A stretch of DNA of 40,240 bases from assembly GCA_902537905.1 (NCBI GenBank), contig CACBDD010000005.1, forward strand, positions 1 to 40,240, written 5' to 3'. Shown here piece by piece: positions 37,176-40,240 of this stretch. The stretch's first letter is position 1; each line of letters opens with the position of its first letter. The position numbers and the translations under genes are program-made. Source of the DNA: an uncultured Pelagibacteraceae bacterium (lineage in GTDB: Bacteria; Pseudomonadota; Alphaproteobacteria; Pelagibacterales; Pelagibacteraceae). Below the pieces are notes generated by a model. It saw only the letters and a program-made list of their open reading frames with translations, was not told where the DNA came from and ran no database searches.

Positions 37176-38290
37176 TTATTATCGTTATAAAGGTTAATTG
37201 CAAATCTATCCGTCATTCCAGATATAAAATCTGAAATAGCTCTATATTTATCTTTAGTCAATTGATCTTTAGACAAAAATTTTCTTGGTTTTGATTTAAT
37301 TATTTTAAATAATTTCTTAATTATCGATTTACCCTTTTGGTTCTTTAGTAATACTGACTTGTTATCGTACATTTTGTGTCTTAAGAAAGATTTAATTTCT
37401 TTTTCTGCATTCTTAATTTGATCAGAAAAACAAACGATTAACTCATTAGATTTAGGCACATCTTTGTAAGATTTTACCTGAAGCTTTTGAATATTTTTCT
37501 GAGTATTATTTAATAAATCTCTAACCATTAGATCAATTGAATCTCTTATAATTTGATAAATTGCAATTTTATAATTTTTACTAGTAATTTTATTCCTATA
37601 TTTTTTATGAATATTTTTAAAAAAATCTATTTCAACTAATTCTTCCATTTTAAACATGTTAGCTTTTATTCCATCTTGAATATCATGATTGTTATATGCA
37701 ATGTCATCTGAAATAGCTGAAATTTGAGCTTCAAGAGATGGAAATGAATTAAATTTAATTTTACCTTTAAAAGTTTTTACCCCTATTAACTTGTTAACCA
37801 AATGAATGTCCTCAACGGGTCCGTTATGTTTAAGAAGACCTTCTAACGTTTCTATAGTTAAGTTTAATCCTTTAAACTTAAAATATTTATTTTCTAAAAA
37901 CATAACTATTCTTAATGTTTGAAGGTTGTGATCAAATCCACCATAATTCTCCATACATTCATGTAAGGCATCTTCTCCAGCATGACCGAACGGAGTGTGG
38001 CCTAGATCATGTGCTAAACTTAAAGTTTCAGTTAAATCCTCGTTTAATTTTAAATATTTTGCTATCGATCTTGCTATTTGAGCAACTTCTATTGAGTGAG
38101 TAATCCTAGTTCTAAAATGATCTCCTTCAGTATTCACAAACACTTGGGTTTTATGTTTTAACCTTCTAAATGATGCACTATGAATAATACGATCTCTATC
38201 TCTTTGAAAAGGAGATCGATATTTTGAATTAGCTTCCTTAATTAGTCTGCCTTTACTTTTGTATACCCCTAACAAAGCGTCTTTTTTCAT
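37172..38290 (-). CDS. dgt: deoxyguanosinetriphosphate triphosphohydrolase-like HD protein
   Basis: YRSPFQRDRDRIIHSASFRRLKHKTQVF, RTRITHSIEVAQIARS, LAHDLGHTPFGHAGE. Confidence 0.95.
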   Translation of the reverse strand: MKKDALLGVYKSKGRLIKEANSKYRSPFQRDRDRIIHSASFRRLKHKTQVFVNTEGDHFRTRITHSIEVAQIARSIAKYLKLNEDLTETLSLAHDLGHTPFGHAGEDALHECMENYGGFDHNLQTLRIVMFLENKYFKFKGLNLTIETLEGLLKHNGPVEDIHLVNKLIGVKTFKGKIKFNSFPSLEAQISAISDDIAYNNHDIQDGIKANMFKMEELVEIDFFKNIHKKYRNKITSKNYKIAIYQIIRDSIDLMVRDLLNNTQKNIQKLQVKSYKDVPKSNELIVCFSDQIKNAEKEIKSFLRHKMYDNKSVLLKNQKGKSIIKKLFKIIKSKPRKFLSKDQLTKDKYRAISDFISGMTDRFAINLYNDNK

Positions 38291-38340
38291 CCTTTAATTA
38301 AAATAATTAAGTATTATATTAGTAATATCAGTGTTGAGAC

Positions 38341-38658
38341 ATGATTAAAGAAATTAAATTTACAGATAATGCGTTAAAACAAATAGAAAGTTTGTTAGCA
38401 AAAAAAGACAAAGGATCTTTTTTTAGAATCGCAATTAAAGGTGGGGGTTGTTCGGGCTTTCAATACGAATTCACTTTTGAAAAATCAAAACAAGATGACG
38501 ATCTAAATTATCAAAATATTTTAATTGATAAAACTTCTGCAGATTTACTTAAAGGATCTGAAGTTGATTATGTTTCTGAGTTAATAGGTGAACAGTTTAA
38601 AATATCTAACCCACAAACAAAATCTTCTTGTGGTTGCGGTGTTTCTTTTTCACTTTAA
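38341..38658 (+). CDS. erpA: A-type iron-sulfur cluster insertion protein (ErpA/IscA family)
   Basis: IAIKGGGCSGFQYEFTFE and C-terminal SSCGCGVSFSL (C..CGC). Confidence 0.93.
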   Translation: MIKEIKFTDNALKQIESLLAKKDKGSFFRIAIKGGGCSGFQYEFTFEKSKQDDDLNYQNILIDKTSADLLKGSEVDYVSELIGEQFKISNPQTKSSCGCGVSFSL

Positions 38659-39434
38659 TGCTAATTTCATCCTGGAATGTCAATTCTGTAAGAGCAAGAA
38701 TTGAAAATATCAAAAGTTATTTATTAAAATATAAACCAGATATTTTAATGATGCAGGAAATCAAAACTGAGGATGTCAATTTTCCTTATGATGATTTTTC
38801 TTCAATGAATTATGAAAGTCACGTATTTGGTCAAAAAAGTTATAATGGTGTAGCAATTATTTCTAAAAATAAATTAAAAAACATTAAAACTGATTTAATT
38901 AAGGATAAATTAAAACAATCAAGAATAATTTCTGCTGAATTTGAACATAAGAAAAAAAATATTCAATTAATTAATATATACACACCAAATGGAAATCCTG
39001 TTGATACTGAAAAATATGATTACAAAAAAAATTGGCTTGATCAATTAATTAAACAACTAAAAACTTTATCCAAGAAAAATCCAAATTTAATTCTAGCTGG
39101 CGATTTTAATATAATTCCATCAGCAGAAGATGTTTACAATGTAAAAAGTTTTGAGGATGACGCATTATATAGATTAGAAATCAGAAAAAAATTTAGAGAG
39201 ATGATAAATTTAGGTTTCAACGATGTGTTTAGATATTTTAATGAAGAGAAAGAAGGATATACTTTTTGGGATTATATGAGGGGTGCTTGGCAAAAAAATA
39301 ATGGAATGAGAATTGATCATTTTTTAGTGTCTAATTCATTAATTGATCAAATTAAGGATATAAATATCAATAAAGATCCTCGTGGAAGAGAAAAACCTTC
39401 TGATCACACACCAATTGAAATTACTTTAACTTAA
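38658..39434 (+). CDS. xth: exodeoxyribonuclease III (xth family); ORF track start 38628 is too early
   Basis: MLISSWNVNSVRARIENIKSYLLKYKPDILMMQEIKTE, LAGDFNIIPSAEDVY, RIDHFLVSN, PSDHTPIEI; ATG at 38658 overlaps the erpA stop (TAATG). Confidence 0.94.
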   Translation: MLISSWNVNSVRARIENIKSYLLKYKPDILMMQEIKTEDVNFPYDDFSSMNYESHVFGQKSYNGVAIISKNKLKNIKTDLIKDKLKQSRIISAEFEHKKKNIQLINIYTPNGNPVDTEKYDYKKNWLDQLIKQLKTLSKKNPNLILAGDFNIIPSAEDVYNVKSFEDDALYRLEIRKKFREMINLGFNDVFRYFNEEKEGYTFWDYMRGAWQKNNGMRIDHFLVSNSLIDQIKDININKDPRGREKPSDHTPIEITLT

Positions 39435-40240
39435 AGATTTAATTTTATTAACTAACTCTTCGTTTATATTTCTTGGACCAGTGTCCAATCTATTTTTATG
39501 ACGTCTTTCTCCTGGCAATCTTACTTCACCCATTGATTTCATCTTCTCAAAAAATTCTTCCGCATGTTTTTGCCAGTTAGTTCCTGAAGTTTTATCTGGA
39601 CTTATTGCCAATATAAATTCACCACCACTTGGAGGACCACCATCGTTATTATCTTTAGCTGCAGTTTCGTAACTAAAATTATCACCTACTAAAGCACCTG
39701 CTAATAATTCTACCATCATTGCAATTGCAGAACCTTTATAACTACCAAAAGGTAATAAAACTCCACCATCAGCAATTTCACCTGGATCAGTTGTTTCTTT
39801 ACCCTCTTTAGTTAATCCTGTTCCAAGTGGAACTTTGTGCCCTTCTCTTTTAGCAACCTGAACTTCTCCCATTGCCATCGATGCTGTTGCCATATCATAA
39901 ACAACTGGAGTTTTACCAGGTCTAGGCCAAGCAAATGAAATTGGGTTCGTTCCAAATAATGGTTTTATAGCACCCGCAGGTGCTACAGCAGGTTTGTAAG
40001 ATGTACATGCAAATGCAACTAAACCTTCTACTGCTAACTTTTCTGTTTCAGGCCACATAGCAGCCATATGATGTGAATTATTTATTGCTAACACTGCAAC
40101 ACCATTTTCTTTTGCAGCTTTTGCTAATTCCGGTAAACCTTTATTTAAAACAACAGGTGCTAAGCAATTATTTCCCTCAACTTTAATTACTGATGGAGAT
40201 ATTTTTTTTACTTCAGGTTTCCCTTTACCATTTATCTTTC
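39426..40240 (-). CDS. malate/L-lactate dehydrogenase family (Ldh2/YlbC type) oxidoreductase, partial
   Basis: NNSHHMAAMWPETEKLA, AFACTSYKP, FGTNPISFAWP, VYDMATASMAMGEV; frame stays open upstream of 40094 to the window edge. Confidence 0.9.
   Translation of the reverse strand, partial: KINGKGKPEVKKISPSVIKVEGNNCLAPVVLNKGLPELAKAAKENGVAVLAINNSHHMAAMWPETEKLAVEGLVAFACTSYKPAVAPAGAIKPLFGTNPISFAWPRPGKTPVVYDMATASMAMGEVQVAKREGHKVPLGTGLTKEGKETTDPGEIADGGVLLPFGSYKGSAIAMMVELLAGALVGDNFSYETAAKDNNDGGPPSGGEFILAISPDKTSGTNWQKHAEEFFEKMKSMGEVRLPGERRHKNRLDTGPRNINEELVNKIKSLS

Overview
AT-rich bacterial chromosome window whose gene content and order look like a SAR11/Pelagibacterales-type alphaproteobacterium (lineage is inferred, not searched). 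Most of it is densely packed housekeeping DNA: nhaA end, gpx, MBL hydrolase, tatD, metG, holB, tmk, dacA-like, SPOR protein, mltB-like, rarD-like, sdhE, recG, DUF502, M48 lipoprotein, tRNA-Lys, tgt, PPIase, coaD, gyrA, ssb, uvrA, puuD-like, secFD-yajC, serS, tatCBA, scpBA, nagZ, argS, dgt, erpA-like, xth, and a partial Ldh-family dehydrogenase. The accessory region is ~9165-14568. Two consecutive ~2.6-2.7 kb units each start with an exact 39-nt 5' half of tRNA-Ser(UGA) and each carry one large secreted caspase-fold (C14) gene; the array ends at the intact tRNA-Ser. Each unit has a conserved ~117-nt left arm and ~75-nt right arm, and a unit-specific 11-bp-period tandem repeat at both ends (AACTTGTACCA x2 in unit 1, AACTTGAAGTA x2 in unit 2), about 115 nt either side of the presumed crossover in the anticodon loop. 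No integrase is present. I read this as a tandem array of minimal, non-autonomous, tRNA-targeted single-gene cassettes carrying mosaic caspase-like proteins, mobilised in trans. This is the main candidate for an undescribed system.
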